From positions 1 through 41,016 of the forward strand of contig JBGUPJ010000047.1 of assembly GCA_045130235.1 (NCBI GenBank): a stretch of 41,016 bases of DNA, read 5' to 3'. Position numbers and translations under genes: made by a program. The stretch comes from UBA1756 sp045130235. GTDB taxonomy: Bacteria; Bacteroidota; Bacteroidia; Bacteroidales; WCHB1-69. Position 1 is the stretch's first letter. Every line of letters starts with the position of its first letter. The notes below the pieces were generated by a model, which searched no databases, was not told the DNA's origin, and worked only from the letters and a program-made list of their open reading frames with translations. Positions 7,142 to 19,000 of the stretch are shown here, piece after piece.

Positions 7142-7837
7142 TTATTTCGCTATAATAATCTTCCGTACCATCTCTGATTTTCCGTTGGTCATCTTCACAA
7201 AATAAATTCCCGCAGCACAATCCGAAAGATTGACAGAGAAAACATCATCCATCATATTAGTTTTTACTAAATTACGCCCAGACATATCATAAATCCACAC
7301 CTGTGTGCCAACGGGCGCATGAATTTGCATCACATCATGAGCTGGATTGGGCCCCACTCGGAAGTCACCCTCCGCATATTCGGGCACCGGCAGCGGGCGG
7401 TTCACCACCACACAGGCAAGGTTGTTATCCGACACTGGGTCGCTCGCACTCCCCGCAATCCGCACCTCCATACAAATCCGAAACGTCGTGAGAACATATT
7501 CGTCCATCTGCGCAGCCGTCATCAAAGGCTGCGGAAGCGACACCGTAGCCTCCTGGCCCGGCACCAAGCTCTGCAACTGGTTCCCCCTCAAATAAAAATA
7601 GGTGAGATAACTGCTGTTAAGGTAAATGTCAAAATACACCGTATCGTTGAGTGCTGGCACATCCGTACCGTTGTTCTTCAGACGAATAACAGGGGTGAAG
7701 TCCTCATTAGAAGTCAAAACCACCTCCTCAACCAAAGAATCATGGCTGTCCCAAAAACCCAACAACTCATAATCAACCGACTGTGCCTGCATAGCAAAGC
7801 AACTCATCATCAACAAAATAAATAATACTTTTTTCAT
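7142..7837 (-). CDS. Small T9SS cargo protein (paralogue B)
   Basis: A 231-residue secreted protein with the same layout as the gene downstream: signal peptide (MKKVLFILLMMSCFAMQAQ), Ig-like middle region, and type A T9SS sorting domain from about residue 155 (VGPNPAHDV, IYDMSGRNL, AAGIYFVKM, ending RKIIIAK). Shared words with paralogue A include VDYELLGF, NNGTDVPA, DTVYFDI, TAAQMDE and VRIAGSASDP. Unlike A, it starts 2 bp after the SAM-hydrolase-like gene, so it is the last gene of a three-gene operon. The role is unknown. Confidence 0.87.
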   Translation of the reverse strand: MKKVLFILLMMSCFAMQAQSVDYELLGFWDSHDSLVEEVVLTSNEDFTPVIRLKNNGTDVPALNDTVYFDIYLNSSYLTYFYLRGNQLQSLVPGQEATVSLPQPLMTAAQMDEYVLTTFRICMEVRIAGSASDPVSDNNLACVVVNRPLPVPEYAEGDFRVGPNPAHDVMQIHAPVGTQVWIYDMSGRNLVKTNMMDDVFSVNLSDCAAGIYFVKMTNGKSEMVRKIIIAK

Positions 7838-7839
7838 CT

Positions 7840-8610
7840 CTAATTATTTAATTCTGTAAACTTTATAATAATCTGCTGATCTTTGTGCCATCTAGGTAAT
7901 ATGACCAACCGTGCTCCATAACTCACGATCTCTAACACCCCCAACGCATTCGGCACCAAATAAGGCTCGCAATCCTGCTCATAACGCTCATGAAACTTGC
8001 TGATTGTGAAACCACTCACCGATAACTCAAAGGAATAATCCTCAAGAAAGTCCTTAAACAAATCCGCCGGAATGTTCGTCACCACATTGTGATGACGGTC
8101 AATATACATAACATTGCCGTGAAGTTCCTTATTCACATCACTAAAGACATGACGGAGAGTGAAACCCTTTGTATTCAATTCCACCGCCTCCGTCAATTGC
8201 TCAAAACGACCCGCCAGACAAGCATCAGCCATCAAGCACATCTGCTCCAAACAATCGCTCCCCTCCCCTATCCAATGGCGCACAGGCAACTTGCCATCTG
8301 GAAACAAAGAGGGCAACACCCCATTGTCAATCCCCACAAAATAATGTCCCTCCACCTGCACTCCCACCAACGCCTCTTCCGTCCAACGCGAAACACCCGT
8401 CAGCATCAGATGCACACTTCCCTCAGGAAAACGCCGAAACAACCGCGACATGACAAAAGCCGTCTGCCTGACATCCAGCAACTCCACATCGTGCACCAAA
8501 TCCACAATGAAGGCGTCCGGAACCCGCTTTTGCAGCTCCCACTTCAGCAAGCCCAACGACACATCTTCCCAACCCCAGTCGCTAATCAATGTGATAATTG
8601 GCCTCTCCAT
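7840..8610 (-). CDS. SAM hydroxide adenosyltransferase-like protein (DUF62)
   Basis: A 256-residue protein of the DUF62 / SAM hydroxide adenosyltransferase family, relatives of fluorinase, which use water to cleave S-adenosylmethionine to adenosine and methionine. Supporting features are the N-terminal ITLISDWGWED (canonical TDFG..D; Asp11 and Asp16), a segment DAFIVDLVHDVELLDVRQTAF with the expected spacing, FPEGSVHLML, YFVGIDNGVL, and the C-terminal MYIDRHHNVVTNI that matches the family IYID..GNVITNI. The physiological role of these proteins is poorly understood. It lies 17 bp downstream of the serine hydrolase and 2 bp upstream of a T9SS cargo gene. No signal peptide is seen. Confidence 0.85.
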   Translation of the reverse strand: MERPIITLISDWGWEDVSLGLLKWELQKRVPDAFIVDLVHDVELLDVRQTAFVMSRLFRRFPEGSVHLMLTGVSRWTEEALVGVQVEGHYFVGIDNGVLPSLFPDGKLPVRHWIGEGSDCLEQMCLMADACLAGRFEQLTEAVELNTKGFTLRHVFSDVNKELHGNVMYIDRHHNVVTNIPADLFKDFLEDYSFELSVSGFTISKFHERYEQDCEPYLVPNALGVLEIVSYGARLVILPRWHKDQQIIIKFTELNN

Positions 8611-8627
8611 CGCTCAATTTGTTTATA

Positions 8628-9902
8628 CTATTTCCCACTTTCGTTCAAAATATCTTGATAAATCACCTCCTGTAACAATAAACGCAGGCGGCTTTTCGAC
8701 AGCAAATTCTCTTCCGCACTCGGATACACTCGGTTCGACAGGAAAATATAGATGATATCATTTTTTGGATCGCACCAGAATACAGTGCCCGTAAAACCCT
8801 GGTGACCGTAGGTTTTGTTCCCGGCTAGTACAGGAAGTAGTCCACTAGAACCGGCATACGAAGGCGTGTCGAAGCCTAATCCCCTACGCTGGCAACCGTG
8901 CATCGGGCAGGTACTCACAAACTGCAAGACGGTCTTTTCGGAGAGATAGCGATGGTTGTCCCACTCGCCGCCATTCATCAGCATCTGCAAAATAACGGCC
9001 ACCTCATGGGCAGTAGAGAAAAGACCGGCATTTCCGCAAACGCCGCCAAACACCGCCGCCGACTGGTCATGCACATACCCTCGCAACTGCTGTTTGCGGA
9101 AATAGGTGTCGTTTTCAGTGGGCGCGATATTCTCCACAGAAGTCCATTCAGTCGGATTGAATCCCGTACGAGTCAATCCCATCGGCGTATAGAAATTGTC
9201 ATTCAAAAACTGATCCATCGGCACACCCGCAATCTTCTCCACAATCTCTTTCATCAGAATAAAGCCCAAATCGCTATATACATATTTCTTCTGACCTAAC
9301 TTATAGATGGAAATCTTACGTAGCACCGTATCGGGGTAGTCATTTCGAAGATAAACGCTGTCGGCCACCTTGACCGAAAAGAGCGAATCCGGAGCAGAAT
9401 GGAGGTAACGGGCATCCCACACACCCTTGGGCGAAATATCGCGGTAAAACGGGATAAAAGCCGACAACCCGGAGGTGTGCGTCATCAGCTCGGCAATTGT
9501 GAGATTTCCCACAGCCGTACCTTCTGTATAATCCAAATAGTTGGAAACCTTATCGGTGATACGCAAAAGATGGTCATCATACAGTTTCATCACCGCCAAG
9601 GTAGTGGCCAACGACTTGGTCATGGAGGCGACATCGTACATGGTGGCATCATTGACAGGATAAGTAGAGTCGTAAGTCTGATAACCGAAATTGCGGTCAT
9701 AAATCACATTGCCATGATAGATGGCCATCACTTGGCATCCTGGGATGATATTTTTGTCAATACAGCGCTGCACCATAGAGTCCATTCGGTGATTTGCCTC
9801 AGGAGACAAAGCACTATATTGCGAAGCGACATCTTGAGCTATAACACCCTCATTCACAAATAAAAGCAAAGAAACAATAACGAAAAACAGCCTTTTGAAC
9901 AT
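8628..9902 (-). CDS. Exported serine hydrolase, beta-lactamase class C fold
   Basis: A 424-residue exported hydrolase with signal peptide MFKRLFFVIVSLLLFVNEGVIAQ. The three motifs of the class C beta-lactamase/penicillin-binding-protein-like family are present: SxxK as Ser93-Met-Thr-Lys96 in VASMTKS, YxN-like Tyr209-Ser-Asp211 in YVYSDLGF, and HxG as His367-Gln-Gly in YGHQGFTG. The family includes esterases, D-aminopeptidases and muropeptide-active enzymes. The sequence resembles the C-terminal hydrolase domain that Bacteroidota often fuse to GH3 beta-N-acetylhexosaminidases, but here it stands alone. It is the first gene of the operon that continues with the DUF62 and T9SS genes. Substrate is unknown; a role as a true beta-lactamase is unlikely. 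Confidence 0.88.
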   Translation of the reverse strand: MFKRLFFVIVSLLLFVNEGVIAQDVASQYSALSPEANHRMDSMVQRCIDKNIIPGCQVMAIYHGNVIYDRNFGYQTYDSTYPVNDATMYDVASMTKSLATTLAVMKLYDDHLLRITDKVSNYLDYTEGTAVGNLTIAELMTHTSGLSAFIPFYRDISPKGVWDARYLHSAPDSLFSVKVADSVYLRNDYPDTVLRKISIYKLGQKKYVYSDLGFILMKEIVEKIAGVPMDQFLNDNFYTPMGLTRTGFNPTEWTSVENIAPTENDTYFRKQQLRGYVHDQSAAVFGGVCGNAGLFSTAHEVAVILQMLMNGGEWDNHRYLSEKTVLQFVSTCPMHGCQRRGLGFDTPSYAGSSGLLPVLAGNKTYGHQGFTGTVFWCDPKNDIIYIFLSNRVYPSAEENLLSKSRLRLLLQEVIYQDILNESGK

Positions 9903-9919
9903 AACTACTCAAATATCGG

Positions 9920-9927
9920 CAAAAATA
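9920..9927 (-). promoter_or_regulatory. -7 element for the serine hydrolase operon
   Basis: The minus strand reads TATTTTTG followed by CC, 18 bp before the ATG. This predicts a very short leader of about ten bases. Confidence 0.6.
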
Positions 9928-10014
9928 AGAGATTGGAATGGAAGATGAATAATGTTTATGGAAAAATTATAAACAAGGCAATGTAGAAAATCAGAGTATG
10001 AAAGGACAATAAAA

Positions 10015-10040
10015 AAGGGGCCACCAACTGGCAGCCCCTT
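10015..10040 (-). terminator. Terminator of the giant surface protein gene
   Basis: The stem AAGGGGC (10015-10021) pairs with GCCCCTT (10034-10040). On the minus strand it is followed by a T run (complement of AAAAAA at 10011-10016). It lies 20 bp past the stop codon. Confidence 0.85.
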
Positions 10041-10060
10041 GGGTTATTCAGTAATAATGA

Positions 10061-13000
10061 TTATCTTACGATCACAACACGCTTGGTCACGATGACATCA
10101 TTGCTACGGGCAGTCACCATATAAACGCCTTGTGCGTAGTCGCTGGTGTTGATTCTCACAATCGGGGTAGTGTCGCTATCGATATTGATATTGGTCGTGG
10201 TGAGAGATCTGCCATTGCCATCAGACAGGGTAACAGAAGTTTCGCCCTCGAAACCATTAAGTTCGATAGTCACATAGTCGCGAGCCGGGTTCGGGTAAGC
10301 CTCCACAGTAGGAACATGACCCAACTGATCAACAGTAACCACACCTTCCATAGGATCAACATGCGGAGTAGCGAACGAGATCGGTTCACCAGTAACGCTC
10401 ATGAAGATATTCAGGGTAGCGATCACGTTGTTAGTCGGAACGCCGGACAAACCACCGACACGACCATCAGCAGGACAGTAACCCTGACCGTTCCAATCGT
10501 TACCATTGATATATTCAACCAATTCAACCTTGATCATATACTCACCGGGCTCTCTGAACTGAGTGAAACCAACGGTAGTAGCACGACCATAGAGGTAACC
10601 AATACCAGAGTTGGTCTGGAAGCCGCCGAATGAGCAGTTATACTCAGGAGTCAACCAGCAAAGATGAAAGTAGTTATAACGGTTACCAGCTGCAGTACCC
10701 AAACCGATATTATTATAGTCGAAAGGAGCATGAGCAGCACCATTATAAACAGGCTGCGGGTTCAGTGAATACTGGTCCATATAGGTACGATAGGTCGGGC
10801 TGAAGTAATCATCAACATGAGACAGAATTTCAAGGGTGTCGTTACCAACGATACGATAAGGAGTAAAGTGTAATGCAACCTTGACATTAGTACAATTCAT
10901 ACAGTTACGATCCACAAAGACTTCGAAGCCCTTATCGCCCTCAGCATAGTTGCCGGTCTCAAATGTGCCACGAATTTCACGTTCTTGCAGAGTACTTGCA
11001 TCAGCATTGTTGTTTCTGTCACGTACAGTGAGGAATGCCTTGTCAGTAACAGTCAGATGGAGAATCCAAATACTGTCACAACCATGGATAGTATGGAGGC
11101 TATCGTAAATTGCATACACAGTATCATTAACCGTAATCACACTACCGTCAATCACAACAGGATGGTCAATACGATCGGTGTGGCCGGGCCATGTGAACGG
11201 CAAGTTGGAGATACACACGCGAGCGGTATCGTGGAATTCGTAAGTAGAATCAATCGTGAGCATTGCAGAAGCGGTATCGGTACAACCACGAGCATCCACA
11301 ACCTCAACAACGAATTTATAAGAACCAGCCTCCAGAGTAGAAGTATAACCATAGGTGGTAGAAGTAGCATTAGTAGGACCAACCTGATATACAGGAACAG
11401 TATCCACACCATTCTTGACATAGTACCAATTGTACTCATAATCAGGAGTACCTTGCTGACCCACATTCGGTAAGGTGGTCACCAAACGGAAACCATCATT
11501 ATCGCAGAGGGAAGCAGTATCAATATCATCGAGAGTGGTGATATTGAGTTCAACCACCAAGGTATCGGGCTGCAGCACCTCAATGTTCTGAGGAACAGCT
11601 TCGCAACTGTCAGCATCAATAGCTTGGACGGTGTAGGTACCAGCAGCCAAACCATGGAATACCATGTAGTTGTCGGTAATAGAGTCGCCCAAAACCTGGG
11701 TAGTACCTTGCCAGATGCTAACGGTATCATTATCGGTGCCACCGGAAATCCAAACCAAGATACTACCATCGCTCATGCTGTGGCAGCTTACGCTATCCAT
11801 CTTCACAGAGTCGATGACGAGTTTAGCGGGTACGGTAACACGGATAGTAGTGGTGTTAGCATTGTCACAACTATCAGTATAGGTAATCGTAACAATAGTG
11901 GTATCGCTGATCAGTTCTCCCCAAGCATGGTCAGGAGTGATCGTCTTGGGCAGGCTGGTGCAGTTATCGGTGTAGTGAGCATTGATGATGCTCGACAAAT
12001 CCGGAATAGCGAATTTACAGCCACCCATAGAGGTTGCAGCCACATCATCAAGAGCAGGAACATCCATCTGAGGACGAGTGGTATCCTGGATATTGATAAT
12101 CTGGTCAACCGTGCTGGAGTTACCGCACTTGTCGGTTACGGTGTAAGTTCTGGTCACATAGTTTTCATTTTCACAGCCCTGAGGATCGCGAGTGGGAACA
12201 TCGGTATAGGTCACGCTTGTAATGTCGTGGCAATCAACGATGGTCAAACCAGCATCTTCGAGATCAGTGGTGTCGTAATAAACCTGAACACCAGAAAGAT
12301 CAAAGTCGCAGTCATCATCAGTATAGACCCAAGCGTTAGGCAGCGTACCCGAAATCACAGGTCTCACCGTATCGCGGATGATAATATACTGCATGAACTG
12401 AGCCGTATTACCCGTGCTATCCACAACCGTGTAGGTTCTTGCAATCGTATCGGGGCAGGAACCGTCAGTTTCAGTATAGGTGGAAGTCAGCGTGGAATCC
12501 AATTCGCAATCCACGATGTTGGTCATGCCAGGATAAGCAAGTGCCTGGGCAACCGTTGTAAACGCAGCAGGTACGTCAGGATCGCAATTATTAAATTGAG
12601 AGTACACGATAGAATCCTGAACCTTCGGCAGATTCGTCAGAACATCGATTTCGGTGGTAGTAACAACCGGCTTCACAGTATCTTGTACATAGATATTGTG
12701 TTCGAATGTAGCACTATGACCACAGGTATCGGAAACCGTGTAAACTCTGTGAATCAAAGCAATATTCGGACTATTGGTGAGAGCCGTGTAAGTAGTATCA
12801 GCCACACAAGTCATGTTATCATCGAGGTTGCAATCCGTAATCGACTCATTAGAGTAAACGCTCAACAGAGCAGCAACGCTCGTGTATTCAGGATTAGCAT
12901 TCATATCGCAATCAGCATACTCTCTCATGTAAGAGATGGAATCCGGCAGCTCGGTGAAGCTGAGAACCGGAGCGGTGACATCACGGATCTTAATCAGATG

Positions 13001-16000
13001 GGTGAAGGTGGTATTAGAAACATTATCACAATTATCTTTCACCTTGTAAACACGGGTAACCACACGTTCGCAGGAGATACCAGCAGTGTCAGCATCATAT
13101 ACAAACACTTCAGAAGCATCATCCACATTGCAATCGTTCACCGTGAAGGTGGCGTCGAAAGCGATCACTTGGCCGACCGTAGTGAACGGATCCACATCGT
13201 GACCTAAGCAGTTAGCGGTGGTCTCGTCCATGTCAATGATACTATCTCTAATAGTAGGAGTTTGTACTACCGGCACAGAGGTGTCAAGCATGCGGATGGC
13301 CTGGATGAATTCAACAGAAACATTATAGCAAGAGTCCGCAACGGTATAGTAAACCGTATCAACGGAGTAGCAACCGGAATGCTGCCAACCGGAAGCACGA
13401 ACCTCTGTGAAGGTGGTGGCATAAAGATGGCAATCCGTGAAAGTATAGCCATGTGCGAGGGCGCTATCCAAGTTGGGCCAATGCAAACCAGTGGTATCCG
13501 TATTGGTGCATTCCGGATAGGTCATATAAACGGTATCCTCTCTCAAAGTAGCGGGAGCGGCTACAACAGGAGCGAGCTTGTCAACATACTTCACACTCAG
13601 GGTGAACATGTTAGCAGAGATATTACCGCAAGCATCCTGAACTCTGTAGTAGTAATGGATGTAACGCTCACAAGCATCGTCAGTAGTGTCAATATGATCC
13701 GTGATCAGCTTAGTGCTGTCAAGCTTGCATTCGGTGACGGTGTAGTTATTATCGAAATCATACAATTTCTTGTAAGTATCAATGTCCAGAACCGTATCCA
13801 AAGCATACACACCGCAGTTTTCATTCTGAACAGTGTCGATCGTACGAATATAAGCAGCGTTAACAACAGGTTTCACTGTGTCAACAGCGATGATGTACTG
13901 ATAGAGGGTATCAGACACATTACCGCAAGAGTCAGCGATGGTGTAAGGAACGGTAACCTTAATATTGTTACAACCCTCATCCTCCTGACGTTGAGCATAC
14001 TGGGTCAAATCAGCAGTAGCAGCATCGATGTTGCAATCGGTGATGGTATAGCCATGATCAATTGCATGCTGACCCTTTTGCCAATAGGTGTTGGTCAAAT
14101 CCGGCAGGTTGCAGTCAGCGGTCAGATAAACGGTGTCGTTCTCAACGGTGGTAGCAGCAACAGCAGGTCTGGTGGTATCAATAATCACCACATTAAGAGT
14201 GAACTTGCCATCGGAGATGTTACCACAGAGGTCTTTGACTTTATAGTAGTAATGAACGATTCTCGTACAACCAGGAGCAGTGGTATCGCCAACGAGGGTA
14301 GCGTCCTGATCAGCAGTCACGAGCGCGTTGCTGTCAAGTCTGCACTCCGTAACGAAGTAGCGACTGTCGATGTTGTAAAGGTCTCTGTAAGTAGCGATGC
14401 TGAGAATATCATCCGGAACAGTGAAGGTGCAACCAGGTTCAACCAAGTAGATGGTGTCATTATGCTCGTAGTTAGAAACCACAGGTTTCACAGTATCCAT
14501 AATGTAGAGGGTATCTACAAACGTGCTCACATTACCACAACCATCGGTCACATTGAAGGTGGTGAGGATGGTCTTTTCAGGACAGTCAGCCTCGGTCACA
14601 CTGCTGGCAGCACGAGTGATAGTGATGCCGGAGCAATCAGCGATGGTCATCGTCCAGTTATGACCACTATAGGTGGTGGTATCCATCAAAGCGGCATAAC
14701 GAGCAGCGGTGTCAGCAGTAACGGCATCGCAAGTGGCATTCATATACACTGTGTCGCTCGGCATCGGACCATTAACAACCGGTGCAATCTTATCTTTAAT
14801 AAGGACAGTATCAACAACGTCAGTACTATTATTACATGCATCGGTGATGGTGTAGGTACGATATACAGTAGAATCGCAAGTAGCCAAACTACCACTATAG
14901 GAATCAACCGGTCCAGAGAGGCTCAAATCCGAGCAGTCAAAGATATTAGCACCAGCAGCGCTCAGAGCCTCAACAGTAGTGTATTCGGGCAGAGTAATAC
15001 TGCAATCTTCAGCTACCCATACCGTATCCGAACGGAAGTTGGAAGCCACAGGCTTGGTAGTATCGCTGAGGATGACGGTCTGGAAAATAGTATCAGCATT
15101 GCCACAATAATCTCTGAAAGCGTAAGCCATACGATACGTCTTCTCGCAAGGAGTCTCACTCATCAATTCCAAAGTGAGGGCATTACGTTTCACTGTCATA
15201 TAACCCCACGGGAAGCCACAATCAGTAATATTGGTGATGCCCATTTCAGGATGAGCAGCGATGAATTCAGCAACACTATGATAAACATTGGGGCCTGTAT
15301 GGGTAGAGAGCGTATCAATGTACCAAGTAACAGCCGGGAATTGATCATACTCACATGCATCATTGTAATAGATATTGTAATCAGCCAAGCCAGTACCGTT
15401 CGTGAAAGTAACTTCAGGAGCAACGTTATCAATGACCGTAAATGTACGCTCTTGAATCGTAGCATTGCCGCATGAGTCAGTGGAGGTGAAGTTGACCCAC
15501 GCCGTGCCAAACACGTTTCTACCAGGTGTCGGAGCACAACCGTTGTAGAATGCCGATACACCAGGATAATTATTCAATACATCATAATAAATCTGGTGAC
15601 ACTGGTCTAAAGCCTGCGGGACAGTCAACCAGGTAGTAAGGTCAGCCTCCCAGTTAGCGCAATCAACGGTATCATTATCGGGAGCCGTGAACTGAGGACC
15701 AGTCATGTCAACGATGCGGAAGTGTTCAATAACCGGAGTGGACTGGTTGCCTCTACAGTCTTCAGCAATCCACTCAATCGTGTAGGAACCATCGCAATCA
15801 TCGCCTACATAACCATTGAAGTGCTTTCCATCAGGAGTGAGCGCGGTGGTATCAAACAGTTCTCTGATACCGTTATGCTGCACATACAGCGTCACAGTGA
15901 CATTTTCGCCATCACAAGCGTCAAGATATTGAACATGATTAATCCAACTCTTGAGGCTGTCAAGGTTACCTGCGCCGTCACAATCAACCAAAACCTCAAG

Positions 16001-19000
16001 TTCAGGACCCACCACCATGGTAGGAGGCGTATTATCATCGATCACAAAGACCGATTTGGCAGAATCAACATTACAACCATCCGTAAAGTACCATGTAGCA
16101 TTTTCAATATAAGAAGACAAACACGGAGCTGAAGGATAGGTAATCACACTATCAAATCTCACTAACCAGCAGGTATCAGCACAATAGTCGCGAATCTGAA
16201 TGTTGTTTCTCCATGCCAGGTAATCGGCTTCAGAAGTACTACAGTCATAAATAGTCACATTCGACCACGGGCGGATGAGCGCCGGAGGAACGGTATCTAA
16301 GGTATAGATTTGAGCTTGGGCAGAAGTAACTAAACCACAAGCATCCGTCAAAGTGAAGGTATAGTACTCAATCGTAGTTTTATTGTTACAGAGCGTATCA
16401 ATGCTATCCAAAGCAACGGTCATCGTGACGTTCCCACAGTTATCGGTATAGGTCGGATAATTCTGGAAACGCTGACGAATCATATCAAGGTCGTCATCCT
16501 CGCAGTAAGAAGTGTCATTCTTCGGAGCGAGAGTGAACCAAGGACGAATAGTATCGATAACAGTGATAGTCTGTACCTGATCGGCGGCTGCATTACCACA
16601 CTCATCCACCAAATGCCATGTTCTCTTAATCGTATCCGTATTCACGCAGGTGGTAGAAGCGATGGTTACATCCGTGTAGGTAGCAGTCAAACCATTAGAG
16701 CAGTTGTCATACACATTGGTTGCATCGCCAGTAGCAATAACAGTGATATCAACATTGCAGGAAGAATCCTTATAAACGGTGATGTCAGCAGGACGAGTGA
16801 AGGTGGGAGCCACCGTATCTTTCACCGTAATGCGATAAGCAACTGTAGATGTGTTACCACATCTGTCGGCCACAGTGTAAGTTCTCTGGATAATAGCTCT
16901 TGTTTTTTCCGTGCATGCCACACCAGTGGTATCATCAGCGTACGTAACCGTGAAGTCTGTAGCTACGGTAGTACAATTATCAGTGATGGTGTCCAAACCG
17001 AGAGCGATAAGGTCAGCGAAATTGTCAACCGGAGCCGGCACAGTGGCAGCAAGGCTATCGCAACCAATCACGATGGTGTCGGCAATAGCACCGGCAATCA
17101 CAGGATTGGTGTTGTCCACAATCTGGAACTGGTCGGCGTTCTTGGTGGCCTCGCAGAGAGAGTCATCCACCACCTTAAAGGTGATATTGAACGTGGTATC
17201 GCAGACAGCGGGATTGGGTTCAGTATAAGTATAAATGCTGGTCAGGTCTGCATTGCTGGCAACCGTAGAATCGGTGCCGTTGATCGTCCAAGTGAAGGTG
17301 TGGTTGGTCGTACCACCAGCCACGGTAGCGGTCACATCGTAGGTGCCTTGATACGGGCATTCGATAGCGTTGGGAGTCACGATGCTGACCACCTGCAAGC
17401 TGTCGTTCTGCTTGATGGTATCGTTCCAATCCACGCAAGGACAGTTGTTAACGTCGGTGACATGGATGGTATAAACGCCGGCAGGAAGGATACGGCCTGT
17501 AGTGTCAGCGAGGTCGCTTCTGGTCTCAGTGCGGACAGCGTTGTTGAGGCTGTCGTTCCAAGTGAAGGTATAGTCGGCAGTACCACCAGCGATGGCAACG
17601 GCCATGTTACCATTAGACTCACCATAACATTTCACATGGTTGAGGATGGTGAGAGCGGTAATCTGCAGTGAATCAGGTTCAGTAAGGGTGAATCTGATGG
17701 TATCTTTACAATCGTGACCATCGACAACAGACAGGACATAGTCACCAGCGACGAGGTTGCCGACATGGTAAATGTTATTGTCGTTGATGGTGGTGTCCAT
17801 TGCCACAGGTCCTTCGAGTTTGACCAGATAAGGCATGCTACCGCCGGTCAGCTGATAATCGAAATAGCCGCTGGCATTCTTCCAGCAGGTAAGGTTCGTT
17901 ACGTTGGCGGTGTCGAGTTCGAGGATGTTCGGTGAGCTTACGTTGAGCGTGTCAGCCTGATAAGTACAGCCGTTAGCATCTTCAACAGCCACTGCCCACA
18001 GACCCTTGACAAGGCCTTCGAAGCGGAAGGTGGTGTCGGCATCGTTGCCGCCATTCTGGGTGTAAGTAGTAGTCTCACCCACGAGGCTGATGGTAACGGT
18101 GTAAGGACGAACGCCGTCGGCCACCATAATGTCCACGATACCGTTGGCATCGCCGGAGCAAATCACATGCTGGAAGACGCTGTCGGTAGCGGAGACGTGA
18201 ACGTAAGGAATAGTAACGTTCACTTCGATGCTGTCTTTATGACCGCAGTTATCGGTGGCGACCACCCAGAGAGTGGTGTCTCTATAAATATGGGTAGCAG
18301 CAGCGATAGACTGAGTCCAAGTAACAGTGCCGCAAGCGTCGGTCACAGAGTCAACGAGAGCGGTAACATCGGGAACCAAGTATGAGCAGTCACCAGCGTA
18401 AGCGGGTTCCGCGGTAGTGTCGGTGCGATTCATATAGATATGAGGCACATCGGTATCTTCCAATACATAGTAAACATCGATAAGGTTACCCATGATAATG
18501 TCGCAACCGCGTGCATCGGTACCGGAAAGGATGGTATCAGCAATGGTGATGGTGTCGCAGGTCGGAGTGCCGGTGAAGGTCACCGTAGCGATAGTGCCAC
18601 TGATGGTATGGGTAGCGGTGGCATTGCTCCAGTTCAAAGTGAAAGGAGCGGTACCGCCGGTAATGTCAGCGGTAACGACATGGTCAACATCGTTCATACA
18701 GAAAATTCCGTTGTCGGCAGCCGTGATGCTATCGCCATCGAAAGTGGTGATGGTAACGGTAGCGAAGTTGGGCTGGATAGCGATACGGATTTCGGTGCTG
18801 TCCTGATGACCGCAGTTGTCGGTAGCGACGATCCATGCGGTGGTGTCGTTGAAGATTTCGGTGTTAGCTGCGATGGTCTGCGCCCAGGTAGTGGTACCGC
18901 AATGATCAACGATGGAGTCGATCAGAGAGGTGAGGTCGGGCATCAGGTAAGAGCAGTTGGTGCTCGTTGACGGGAAGGCAGCTGCTGAGTCGCCGTTTAC

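Noticed and set aside
8628..9902. Antibiotic-resistance beta-lactamase
   Set aside because: It shares the class C fold motifs but has the features of a general exported serine hydrolase (YSD, HQG) and lies in a non-resistance operon.
11624..15475. Very long open frames (527 and 737 codons) antisense to the giant gene
   Set aside because: They have no domain or signal features and have runs of repeated Ile/Ser/Asn/Gly-type words mirroring the Asp/Thr/Val-rich sense protein. The sense frame has signal peptide, modules and sorting domain, so the antisense openness is a by-product of biased codons in a repetitive gene.
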